Origin: Cyanoderma ruficeps
Lineage: Eukaryota; Chordata; Aves; Passeriformes; Timaliidae
Length of the DNA stretch: 64,000 nt
Assembly (NCBI GenBank): GCA_008694505.1
Contig: VZDJ01000594.1
Span: 12,298,026 to 12,362,025, forward strand
Direction of reading: 5' to 3'
Made by a program: the position numbers and the translations under genes. The notes under the pieces are model-generated. The model did no database searches, had not been told where the DNA came from, and saw only the letters and a list, made by a program, of their open reading frames with translations. Each line of letters starts with the position of its first letter. Position 1 is the first letter of the stretch. Shown in pieces: positions 45,334 to 57,600 of this stretch.

Positions 45334-47435
45334 GTACGTAGTCCTGAGAACACTCACTTCACATAAGCTTTTTGATGCCATCATGCTCTAAGGTCAAATG
45401 GGAGTGACTGCGGAACCAACCCTCTCCAAGACTGCAGGCAAGGAGAGCTAGAGTTCATACATGAAAATGCTCTGAAACAGAAAGCATTACAGGCCGATTT
45501 AGGATGTCTCCTGCAGTTCTTTGCAAAGTTTGGTTGTTGCTACAGTCTTAGTTTTAAATGTATGTGCTGGTTGGGGTTGATGTGCTGGTTGCAGTGCTAT
45601 GCATGCATTAAACCAATGATGTCATTCTAAGCTGTGATGAAGCCACTGTCTGTGCCTGAACAACTCCCTGTTAAATGAAAGGATGGAAGCAGATGGAGTT
45701 AGTGGCTCTATCTTTGATAGGGAATTTAACTCATCCAGGATCTGCTGTTGCCTTCTGTTTGCATGCACTCACCCACAGCTTCCCCTTGAAGGGTGATTAT
45801 TTGGTGAGGTCATCATGGGGCATCTGCGAGTCACTTTCACTTTTGCTATCTGTCCTGGGTACCCTTGCAAGGAAGAAGTGTGGAAGGCAGGTCCTGTGGC
45901 TAAATACTCTCGTGAGTCAGCAGTGCAGCCTGAGAGGGGCTTAAATGCTCCTGGTCCACCAAAAACACCAGATTCCCTCCTGATTCCACACCCTATCATC
46001 ATGATTTGCCTGCTGCCTTCCTACTTTGAACTGCTCAGCCTCTTTTTAAGACTTTTTGAAGACCTTACAAGCTAGTCAGAATTAAGACCAGGAGAAAATA
46101 TACTGTAGCCCCAAAGAGGAGTTTATAGGCAGTACCACTGCATGGCCCATCCTATACCAATGTCACTTGAAAGCTAAGGCAGTCCCTTTGTAACTTTAGC
46201 ACATATACCAGCACTGTCCAGTGTGGTGCCTCTACTGATCTCTTAAAATGCAAAGATAATTTTATGACAGTTTGTTAAGTTTTTCTAAACTTCAAAAATA
46301 AATTTGGATTGAGATACAATGCAAATGTAAAGTGAACTATTAGTTAGTCAGGTATAAATCCGTGTGTGGATGTGCTTATTCCAAAACAAGAGTCTCAGTA
46401 ATATTTATCTAATTAATCCCAAGTGTCCATGCTGTTCAGGAATAAATCCACAAAGTAAACAGAGAAAACAGGCATACCATTTTCAATTGACTTACTCTGT
46501 CTCGTCTCATACTCCTGTACTCTTGCAGCACTTTCCCTTCACGTATTGTCCCTAGTGGAGATACTGGAGTTTTCTCCCTTGTGATTTCTATCATCTGGAA
46601 TTCCTGTCTTTTTCCTCATTAGCTCTTCTTCCATTTTCTTCTGTGGTAATTTTCTTCATACTGCATTTCCTCTTGTCTTCCATCTTTTTAAATTTGGTTT
46701 TAACTGTAACTCCATATGCCCTATCTAATTGTCTTTGGGGTCTTTGAGGATTTACACAAAATACTTCATACAGAAAATAAATCTGACATAGATGAGTTTA
46801 TCTGTGTTGTAGGTGTCTGGAACATGCCTTTAGACAGCCGATATGTCACCTTGACTGGAACAATCACCAGAGGAAAGAAGAAGGGTCAGATGGTGGACAT
46901 CCACGTCACATTAACAGATAAAGAGCTGCAGGAACTGGCTAAGTCAAAGGAGCCTCCTAAAGAAGATTTACCTGAGAAGAAGAAGAAATGTGATGTTGGG
47001 TTAGATAGAGGACCCCACATTGTCCTCTGGACTATCATCTGCCTCCCCGTCATTTTTGTAGTGTCCTTCGTGGTTTCATTCTACTATGGAACCATTACAT
47101 GGTACAACATCTTCTTGGTGTACAACGAAGAGAGGACCTTCTGGCACAAAATCACCTTTTGTCCCTTTTTGATTATCTTCTACCCAATTATAATTATGGT
47201 TGTTTCTTTCTCCCTAGGCCTGTATTCAGCTATAGCCCAGGTAGCATGGTCCTTCGGGTACTGGTGGCGCGCTGTCAGGGATATGGAGAAAGGATTCTGT
47301 GGCTGGCTCTGCAGCAAGCTGGGCTTGGAAGATTGTTCTCCGTACAGCATTGTCGAGCTGCTTGATTCTGACAATATCTCAGGTAGTCTCTCTGGCAAGA
47401 GCTCTGCACAGGGGGTTGAGACATCAACAGTCTGA
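45063..47435 (+). CDS. TMEM169: Transmembrane protein 169, two coding exons
   Basis: TMEM169 is a conserved vertebrate two-pass membrane protein of unknown biochemical function. The coding sequence joins 45063-45333 to 46813-47435. Starting at ATG 45063 (MEETV, compare human MEEPT) gives 297 residues, the remembered human length. The cytosol-like N-terminus has a basic RRKKKKKESRPESII patch (about 39-53) and an acidic stretch. Next come a near-invariant block SRYVTLTGTITRGKKKGQM (about 99-117), TM1 at about 160-182, TM2 at about 205-231, and a cysteine-containing tail with EKGFCGWLCSKLGLEDCSPY and the terminal VETSTV. An in-frame ATG at 45030 would add 11 residues; a stop lies just upstream of it at 44985-44987. 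Only the extreme N-terminus is uncertain. Confidence 0.95.
46813..47435 (+). CDS. TMEM169: TMEM169 exon 3 (membrane and C-terminal part)
   Basis: Acceptor ttgtag at 46807-46812. Two bases complete the split Gly, then VWNMPLDSRY follows. 207 codons including TGA at 47433-47435. It encodes both transmembrane segments and the whole C-terminal tail. The open frame continues upstream of the acceptor into intron, so a longer single-exon reading would be wrong. Confidence 0.95.
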
Positions 47436-47549
47436 GCCTTTGTCCTGGATGACTATTTTGGTCATATGCGAGTGTTCTCACCTAGAAAATAACACACTGA
47501 TTTTTTTTTAAATATACATATATATTTAAACACAAACTTAATGAATAAA
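47436..47549 (+). terminator. TMEM169: TMEM169 3' UTR with proximal polyadenylation signal
   Basis: AATAAA at 47544-47549, about 110 bases after the stop codon. Another AATAAA at 50692-50697 could serve a longer 3' UTR. The sequence alone does not tell which is used. Confidence 0.5.
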
Positions 47550-50500
47550 ATATTGGGCTGAGAGTCCTCTTTAAATGTCACAGAATGCAAGAATGCTAGC
47601 TTCACATGCTCTGGGTGGGGAGGTGCATGGCTTTCCAAGGATTTGTCATGTGTTGTAGCTAATTACAGCTTCTGGGAACTGTTATAAAATACAGGTCTGC
47701 AGGGCTCTGGCTGTGGAGTAGCAGAGATATATTATGAAAAGTACATTTCTGTCAAGATAGACTTTACTTTTCAGCAATAGGACATATAGTGACCTATGAC
47801 AGTGAAAAGAAGTCTGTGCTCAGGAGATGAACTTCAAGATATAGGAACCCATTCAGAGGTGAAGGCTAAATTGCAAAATGTGTGATGTTCCTGAAGTTTT
47901 CTTGGAAAGGGTCCTTTCCCAGTCCTTCCAACAAGAGCAGCTAACTTAGGCAGGCTGACTGCTTAGACACTGTCAGAGTCCAGTGTCACAGTCCACTGGA
48001 ATAGTGGGAGAGGACAGCATAGCTGCCAACAGAAGCAAGTAAGTTCTACACTGACTGGAAATAGCCCCATTGCACAATGGAAGAGCAGGGCTTGCTTTGT
48101 AATGCAGTATGTGGGGTCCTGATGGGGCAGTCACCAGGGACCCTCCAGTGGCTGCAGGTGCTCAGATAGGTGTTTGGAACACACCTGCAGTGGATCTCTT
48201 GATATGGGCACTGCTAGGCAGGAACCATTTACAGGAGTCACACACAGTGTGCAGTGCAGTTATAGGGAGGAAACACGTGCTCTAAGGAGGTGCCTGCCCC
48301 TAAGAAAGGAGCAATCCATTTACACCTCACTGCAATGCAGGTGTGGAATTTCAGAACCTGGATTTAGGGAGGTGGAGTTGAAGGTGCTTGGGATGCGAAG
48401 GGCTCTGAAACAAGTTATTCTGGTTTTCAAGTTGCTCTTATGGAAGAGCTGTTAGACCTCCCCTTTCAGAATGGGGGAGTCCAGAAGTTCATGTCTATCC
48501 GTGCCTCAGCTCTGGAAATCTGTGTCGCCTTCCCCATCTCATCCCTCTTCCTGTTTAATTATATGGAAGAGCAATGGATCATACATCCTCTTCCCCTCGT
48601 GTCTCATTTTCGTAATGGATTTCCCTCCTTTTTGGATTTTTCATGGCATCATGGTGGGCTTCCTGACCAGGCTGAGGTGGCCACCATAAGGCTGGAGAAA
48701 TTTTTATTGTGTCTTTTAAAAATGACTAGCAGAGAAGTTCTTTTTTCTCAATCAACTGTTGGGGTTTTGGCCTAAGAAGATCTGCAAAATAGAGAGGTAT
48801 AGCAGATTCTAACGGGGGCTGAGTAACATGTCTGAAACATGGCTAATTTTCTCAGTGCTCCACTTCAGCTGGTGCTGCTGGAAAGTCTGTGAGTCCCAAG
48901 GCAGAGGAGCCCACCATTTGCATGTGTGTAGGTAGGTAAGTCATGGCGAGCAGTCTGTCAGCTGCACAGTCTCTTGTCTCTGTAGGTGTCTCACTTCACC
49001 AGTCTCCCTGTGAGGGGAACTGCTCTAGTTTTAGAATGGTTAAAAGAAGCATTCAGAAGCTGGATTTCACAGGAACTAATGCTTTGTGTTGCATTTTAAG
49101 GTTGAGCTCAAGACTACACTGACTGTCCTGGTTAGAACATCTGGGAACTAGTGAAGTATAAACAAGTCCATCTGATCCTCTAGTCCTGACACTGAGAAAT
49201 AAGTAGTTCCTGCTGCATCCTTGGTCCCTGGGAGGTCAAAGGAGCCTCTTAGCATTGGTTGAAGGCTTAACAGTGAATAATGCACAAGCCAAATATCAAG
49301 AGCAGTCTTGGCCCCACACTTAACTGAGAAAGCAGTGGTGCCCCCTGGGCACAAGTAGAGCCAGGCTGCGTTTGTTCCTTCCCACTTTCATTTTTCACTG
49401 GTGAGGTGTTTCAAAGCAATTACCAACTTCCAGGAAAAAAAAAAAATAGACCCCAACCTATGAGACAATGTCAGGTAGTTTAGTGGGATTCAAAGGGCTG
49501 ATATATGGCTGGGACTGGTTCAAGCAGTGGAATGCCTTTCACAGGCCTGTTCCAATCAGGCAGGCTGATATGCCTCTGAATTAATGGAGATGCTGAGGAT
49601 AACCCATGCCAGTGCTGGCAGTCTGTAGTGACCCAGTGCAGCCACTCTGCTTAATGCTGCTCCACATGGAAATTGCAGGCTCCCACATGGCTGGAGGGTG
49701 GGAATAAGTGATGCTTAACAAGCATTAAGGAAAAGGAAGGTCCACTGGCAAGCGTTCTCACGCTTTGCCTAAAGGGATGCTGCTGGCATGAAAGGGGTAG
49801 ATTGTGTATCTTGGCCCCAACATGCAGCAGACAAGTTTGGGGAAAGGATGGCTGGCAAGTGTGCATTGCTGCAGAGGGAAAAACCCAATTCAGCTGTCAC
49901 TGCCAAACAGCAGCTGTTCAAGGCTAGACGAAAGGCTGGGGTCAGTAGCACAAAGAGCCTTCAGCTTACAGAGGGCTTGAATGATAAATACCAGCTCATT
50001 ACAGAATACATCCATGTGAAATGTCTGCTGAGCTGCAGGATTTGCTTTCAGGATTGCTAACAACCCGCTGGAGTGGAGACAAAACCAAATCTGTGCCTCT
50101 TAGTGCTACATAGGCACAAAGGAGAGTCAGAGGAGTCATAGTACCCTCCCTCTGCAGTGGCAGATGTGCTTCTGGGTTTGGAGGTCACATTTTGGGAGAT
50201 ATTCTGGGACAATCCATCATGTGTTTTCTACTTCTTTACACTTAACTAAGCTTGCATTGGCTCCTGCTAAATTCAAGGCATTCTGTCACTGATTTTGGTG
50301 GGGGCTATTTTAAGCTTGGGGTTAATTCTGGTGCTTGGGGCTAGTTCTGGTGCTATTTGTAAAAGTTCAATTCAGACTTTTCTCTACAAACAACTGGATA
50401 GCTTTCTCTCTTGCCTATTATCCTCTGTAGCAGTTTGCCTGTTGCAAAATATCTAATCATTATCGTTGTAAAGGAAAAAAAGCACAAGTTTTTGTTTTGT

Positions 50501-52276
50501 TCTATCCTGCTTCCAGAAACTCACAAGTAATTTCTGCTTATGTGCCACTGTCAGACTGTGGGGAGTTCCAGTTTTTGTGATTGTTGAGTGTGTTTCTGGC
50601 TGCTCTAGTCTGGGTGTTTTTTAAGTAAATATACTGTTTGCTGATTGTTACTTTCAATTGCATTCCCTTTTCCTTGCTGGCCTGGGTGGAGAATAAAGAT
50701 ATATGTGGCTTTACAGGAATGTTGCTCTCATGCTTCTGTTTGATTTTGTTAAAATCAGTGCTGTGGGACAGACACAGTCATTCTATGCTGATAATTGATT
50801 AGAATTCATTGTATTTGAAGATCCACTTAAAAATGTGTCTGAAATGTGTCTTATGTTCTACCCCTTGTTAAACAGTGCCTATCCAGAATTGTCATATATC
50901 TCTGCGGCCTGGGTTCTTTGCTTTTACTTCATAGCTCACAAATGAAAACTTTTGATTTCATTTTACTCATAGGGTATCTGTTTAGATTTAGTCACAAGGA
51001 TCTATGGGGGGGGACACACTTCCATACCAAAACAGGAAGTACTTTTAACTTTACAAACATGGTTTGTGTGTCTGACTTGGAGCTGCTACTTACAGCTGTG
51101 CTGGGAAGATTTCTTACAGCTCCTGGGTACTTCAGGCATGTATCTGGTAAGTCAAAGGAGAATCCACCAGTACAGTTCTTCAAGGTATCTACAAATTAAA
51201 TGACATCTGTGGATATTTCCCCATAGTCTGATTACAGCCCTACAGCCCTACCCTCCTGCTGGCACAGGGAAAACACTTATTTGAAATCTTCTTTCTTCTA
51301 AGAAGGAGAGATGGATCTTCAGAAAACCCAAATGAAATTCCTAGCTGAGGGTTAGCACAGCTTCAGTAAAACAGCTCTTTGAGCCAAAAAGCTACCTGCA
51401 GGTGATTCCCTCCCTCAAACGAAGTGCAACAGCTGGAAATAGCAGGAAGGTGCTTTTGGTTTGATGCCTGCTGCAAACACAGCCAAGGGAACAGAATTCC
51501 TTATGTGGCAGATGTATGTTGAGGACTTCCCACCTCCAGTGAAGAACATTATGAAGGACACTTGGCTTCCTGGTATGACAGGGTGGGATGGAGGTCATGG
51601 GCCCAGAGAATCAGCTCATTAGCCTTTGCAGTTCTCACTTCTGAGGTGCAAGGTAATAATTTTATAAGATAATGGATATCAGTGAGAGACTCCTATTGAA
51701 GATCTTTGCTTCAGGCAAAGCACACCTGTGTTACTGCACCATGTATCTCACCAGGGCAAGAGGAGGTCTAATTCTTCCTGCTGACTTACCCATCCCATTC
51801 AGTTTCTTTGAGGACTGAAACAATAACAGCATGAATGTGCTTTTATCCACAGTAAGTCCCTCAAAGACCCTTCTAGTCCCTCCATCCAGTGCTTTGAATC
51901 CTAAGGCCAGGATCCTGCAATTCCTTGCTAAGATAATCTGCAGAGGTTGCACCTGGATCCTTGTAACCCCCCCCATGGGTACCTTTTGGAAGCTGCAACC
52001 ACTAGTTAAGAAAAGCTACTCCAATGTGCTCTTGCACACTGAAGCAATTATAGAGAGAAAATAAGGGTGCACAGCCCATAGTTCTGCACTGTGATGGAAA
52101 CAATTTGGCTCAACATTTATGCAACATCTTTTTGTCCTGGGCAGTGAATTACCTATGAGATCAGTGCCCTCCCTGCTTCTTTCCAAGCACTTGGCAATGT
52201 GGAGGCAGTTGTATTAATGTGCTTTCATCCCTATATTAGTCCACGCACATTTATTCCCTGAGTGGAAAAGGGAACT

Positions 52277-52320
52277 AAAAAAAAAAAAAAAAANNNNNNN
52301 NNNAAAAAAAAAAAAAAAAA
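52277..52320. repeat. Poly-A tract split by a 10-N gap
   Basis: Seventeen A, ten N, seventeen A. The two flanks are identical 17-mers, as at the PECR exon 1 gap, so the tract may really be a single run of about 17 A. It could be a retroposon tail, but no element body was recognised to its left. Confidence 0.85.
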
Positions 52321-54603
52321 GAAGAATGGGAAGGTTGAGTCAAATTCAGGAGGCTAATCCACTTGGAAACACAACTTTTCAATTAATTTGGTGAATCAGA
52401 ATAGACATTGTATTTGCTTGTCTTAACTACTAAAGCATAATTTCTCTTCCAACAGGCAGCTACTTAATGATGAAGGAGGGCTTGTGGTTATGTGCTAGGT
52501 TCAGGTAAATTGCCAGGGGGTTCCAAAAGCTCCCTAAGCATCCTTCCACATAACAGGAGAAGTGTGATTGCATGCAAACAAGCAGTCCAGAGAAACAAGG
52601 CTTGAGGGTCTCTCATGTACCATCCCCCCAGTCACCCATTCCATTAACTTTCAGTTCTCCTAATTTCATGTCATTACACGGTAGCTGAAGTCTGCCAGAA
52701 TGCATTAAAATACAGAGAATGCCTGAGTCAGGCCAACCATGCATTTTCCCCTGTGTTAAAAAATGCCCTTGCTTTTAGTGTGCTAAAACATAAAACCTTA
52801 CTCCCAGAGTGCAGCAGCTAAAATCCATTGTGGTTTGTATCCATTGAAATTAGATATGCCATGGATGAATTTGGCCTGGAGCCCCTTAAGATACAAATCT
52901 TAGATGTGATCTCCTTGTCTTAGGTCTCCTTTTCCCAGCCATTCCTTCCAGGTGAAAACTTAACTTCACAAGTTAAAAAAGGATAACTACTGATTTTGAT
53001 AGTATGTTCTGCCTGCAAATAGGATAAACCCCTCATCTCCCAGGCAACATGTTCCCCCAGATCATGGTTCATTATAAGTTCCTGCTGCAGTAATGTATAT
53101 TAAGACCAACATATTTGAAGGTGCCTTTGACTATGTACATATAAATGCCAAATTCTTTCTGCTCCTACAGTGATAAGGTAAGAGAATCAATTATTTCTAC
53201 TACAAAATACCAGCAAACCAGCTCATTAGGATATAACACAAATATAGCTTAATTTATTCTAGCCTGATTATCTGAATAACCTGCAGTTGTGATCTGAACA
53301 CTCCAAATATCATAAATAAACTGAATGCCTTTTATAGTGTCAGTGCTGGGCACGAATCCAACAGCTCCTGGGGTAGTCAGCCTAAAGAGAGCATGCCTTT
53401 TATTCAGTTTTTCTTTCTAAAATACATTCTCATCCTGAAGTATGGAAGTGTCAGTTTCTAATGATGTACTTAAATGTATTTGTAATGAGATGCCCTTATA
53501 ATTACAGGCAATTACTAGAATATCCTTCCATGATAATGGAGATTTTCCTTAACACTTTATCCATGTAAAAATGGCATGCAGAATTAATAAACACAAGCAA
53601 TTTTAACCTTCATTAATTTATTCAAATAAGGTCCTCTGTGACTTAAGAAAGGAACAGAAATAATTTGTAATATCCGCATGTAGCAAAGAAAAAAGTGAAA
53701 TATTTAATATAATGAGCAGTATCATCCCAAGGCACACACAGTGTCATTGCTAAATGGTATCTCAGCTCTCCCCAGATATGTGTTGGTAGAGCTGCCTTCA
53801 GTGACTCACAGTGATTATAGCACTGGCTTCTCTCTAATGCGATTAAACACCGCTGCAGTGATGGACTCTAACATCGAAACAGGCTCCAAGGCAAAAGTTT
53901 CATGTCATGGTGATGACTTCAGCCAGCCCCATGATTACAGCAGGATTGCTCTCAGGCTCCAGTTCCACCCTAAAACCAAGTCTGTTTTGATGACTAAATT
54001 TGCCATTTATTTCAATAGAAAGTTATAAAAAAAAATTAATGTCTTTCTTAAATGTCTAGTACAAAAAACCTGCAGAAATCATTGTCATCTTGATAACTCC
54101 CTTCCAAGGAATTTCCACATGACATAACTGACAGGGAAAACTTGAAATTATTCTTCCCCTGCCTCTACATCTGACACTCGTGTATCTGCTAGTGTAATGG
54201 GTTAGCATCAATTTACACAAATAGAAACCAAACCTAATCCCTTCTTTCCTCTCAAATATAAGCTCCCTCCTTCACATTGCTGCTTTGTCCCTGAAAACTG
54301 CACAAACTGGAAACTCACAAGAATTAAAAGATTTAGAACATGATGTCCCCTCCTCACTGCTGCAATGCTCCATTTTGAAAGTGCAACTAAAGCCAATATT
54401 TTTCAAAAGATCCAAAATTTCATCCTTTCAGTCTGATTCCAATCGGCTTCCAGGTGCAGGCAAACAGATAGAAATTTAAAATGGGGTGCTCTCAGCTCAG
54501 AAAGAGCCTCGTTTGGCAGCTTAAGACTCCTCATCTCTTCCCACAGTTGAATGGATAAGGAACAAAATCCTGTGCTGTGAGGATTAAATTAGATTATTAG
54601 CCC

Positions 54604-54606
<3 letters not shown>

Positions 54607-54635
<29 letters not shown>
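54607..54635. repeat. (GT)14 microsatellite
   Basis: An uninterrupted GT dinucleotide run followed by gcatgcaaac. Likely length-polymorphic. Confidence 0.95.
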
Positions 54636-54636
<1 letters not shown>

Positions 54637-57600
54637 ATGCAAACATGCACGACGCTGGTGAGGGCAGGATTAAAGTAAAAGGGAGGATACTAAGGGCTTA
54701 TCCTTGTGCATCTGCTAAGCAAATCCTTCACACAGTGAGTTATCCCAGCTCACTTGTCCTGAACAATCCGCTGCATGAAAGCCCTTTCCAGAGACCCTGC
54801 AAACACAGCTGGATTGCTCATGGCTGCCCACAAAGACACTGCACAGGCAGTGGTGTGATAAAGACTGAGAAACAAAGGGCACATGGAGAACAAGATGGAT
54901 GAGATTCTGCTTCTGCAACAACCCCATCTCAAACAGCAGCAGCCACTTGGTACTTTACTGCCTCTTAATAAAACACAGGCTTTAACTTTTTTCCAAAAAC
55001 TATTTGCTACTCTTTTGCTGGGCTGTTGCTTTCCCTAAAGCAAATATACCTTGATGTGATCTCTCTGGTCTTCTCCAGGAACTGAAGGGCTCAGTTGAGC
55101 GCAACTCTTCCTATTTGAAAGAAAATCAGACCCTACATGGCAGATAGACCTATAAAATGTAATAAATAATTAGTTGTAACAGATTTAACAACTAATCCAG
55201 AAAAGTCTGCCAGAATTGTTTCCTGCAGACACATGTCTGGGGCTTTTCAGTTACTTAGCAGCGGGAAATATTTCACCTCTTGTGATACCAGGCTGAGTGG
55301 CCCTTGCATCACTGCCTGCAGAAATCCTTTGGCTAATCCACAGATTTAGAACTCGTGAAGCAATCCTAAACAGAAGCAGATTTTAGATGTAGGAAGAAAA
55401 TTTTAAATCCACCTCCCTAAAAGGAAAAGTGTAAAAGCATATGTTTTTTGCTGCTGTTATTGCCTAATTTCTGCCAGACTCCTGTGCAGAAATTCCTCTG
55501 CAGTTCGGCAGTGCTCGCTGGGTGATGCTCCCTACGCCTGCAGGCTGCAGAGCTGCCTCCGCCTGGTGTCTGGGATCACGTTGCCCTCCAGTGGCTGAAC
55601 TGAAAAACGGGGATAAAAGGCCACTGCAGTGTTTTTCTCTGCTTTAGAAATGCATCCAGAGAGGTCTACACACCATGAAATTGCAATGGAAATACTAAGA
55701 ATTTATGTCATTCTAATTTTTTAATATATGAATATAAAACTAATCCTTCCTTCCCTCCTTGTTCCTTATAGGTATGCGATCTGGAACAATCCTCATCCCC
55801 AGGAGTTCATGCTGCTCTTTCTCTAGCTTCTGAGCCATGGGAGAACGTTTAATGAGAAGCAAATACAGCATTTTGGTTTGTCCTTATATTTGAGAGCGTG
55901 GTCAAGCCCCATTTTCATAGATTGCAGAAAGCAGTCTCTCAATAATACACGCCATTTTAACATATATGTTCTTCTCAAAAATACTTTTGGTTTTTTTTTC
56001 CAATAGCATGTGACATAAACACTGATAAACTAATACGTGGCAACAAAGGCACAATATTTTAAAAGATACAAAAGTCAAAGAAAGCTCAGTGCCCCTCTGA
56101 GCTGCCCCTTGCAGCTGATTATTTTTAACATTTAGCATAATGAGGCATTTTCTGTTTTGAAAGTGAAGCTCCATTCACAAACACCTGTGAGTGCTCAACA
56201 CATAAAAATCTGACTTACCTCAAACTGAGCACTAAGAAAATGTGATTCACACAACCGGTGCTTACTGGTGAAGACTTGGTTCAAGTGATACGTAAATCAG
56301 ATTACAGGCAATCTGCTGAACAAAACCATAATTCTTAAAGTGCCATTTAGTTATCATAATCATAAGAATTTTCTCTTTCACTCTCTGTCTCCCAATTTTT
56401 GTAACAAACGAGGCAAGACTCTCGTGACTCCTTTAGTGCATGATCTTAACTTTATCCCAATACGTATTGAAATAGACTATGACATCGCTGGACAAAAGGT
56501 GCCTGGTCCTGTAGTTGAATCTGTATCACAGTGTAGAGAAATAGTTGGTTAAGGCTGGAAAAGAAACTTTAATGTCAGAAATTCCTGTTATTTTGGAGAT
56601 GGACTTTCACAACTTTAAGGTTCTCTTTACTTCTTACAGAAAAATGAATAAATAAAGAAAATTAAATTACAGTAAATAGATTCCTCCTGACGGTTACATA
56701 AGATTCAGCTGGGATAAAACCTTTGGACCCACAGCACACGCTTCTGCCTTTTGAGCTAATTAAATAATTGACGGCTGTGGAAGACTGTCCATTTACAAAG
56801 GTCATCTGCAATCAGGCAGCAACACAATTAACATCAGCAGCAGAAAGTGATTAGAGGTAAAAGAGGAAATGTCAGAGCGTGCTTAAACAGTGAAGATGTT
56901 TTCAAATCAGCTGTGCCAGGTGAATTCCATCCAGGGCAAATATAAAACTGGCCAAAGCAAGCTTTAATGATTTCCCTTGAAAATAATGTGTGAGATTACA
57001 ATTATAGCATCTGCTTTGAAAAGGGATGAGGGAGGAAGGCAAAGATGTCTAGGAGTTAGAGATTCTTTGTGTTCCAGACAGTGGAAAGTAGTATACCAAA
57101 TAATTAAACCTTTAGTGGTACTCAGAACATAAGTAAAAGGAAAATGGGGGTGGTGGTGTGGCTAAGGACAAATGTTGTTTAATTGTCCTTCTACCTTCTT
57201 TATTTTCTTTTTTTTTTTTAATTAGGCTTTGATGGTGTTTTAAATTGTCCTGTGAAGTGTTGTGCGTTTTAGCGTATGACAAAATAGCTGCAAAAGCAGG
57301 TAGAGTGATATATCTTAAGGTGTGCCTAGGGGTTATTCCCAGGTCTGGCCACCTTGGGCCATGCAGTGTCCTTTCATGACCTGGCTGAAGACAAAATAGT
57401 TCTTATGAAATCTGGAATTTCACCAAAATGAGGGGGATGGCAGCACCATGGCTGCAAAGATGGAAAGATTAGAGCTAAAAGAAAAAAAAAATCATTCCAA
57501 TTTCATAAATGGATTGAAAGGATTCAATTTGTTAATATATGTGCCATTCAATTAATTGGGAATAAAAAACTGCAGGTGGAAGAACTACTGGATGGGCAGC

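Noticed and set aside
46716..46812. Extended single-exon start for TMEM169 upstream of exon 3
   Set aside because: The in-frame ATG at 46716 reads through intron sequence; the acceptor at 46811-46812 and a matching phase with exon 2 show the true junction.
53741..54028. 95-codon open frame between TMEM169 and XRCC5
   Set aside because: No family resemblance and unremarkable context; expected by chance over this length of non-coding DNA.
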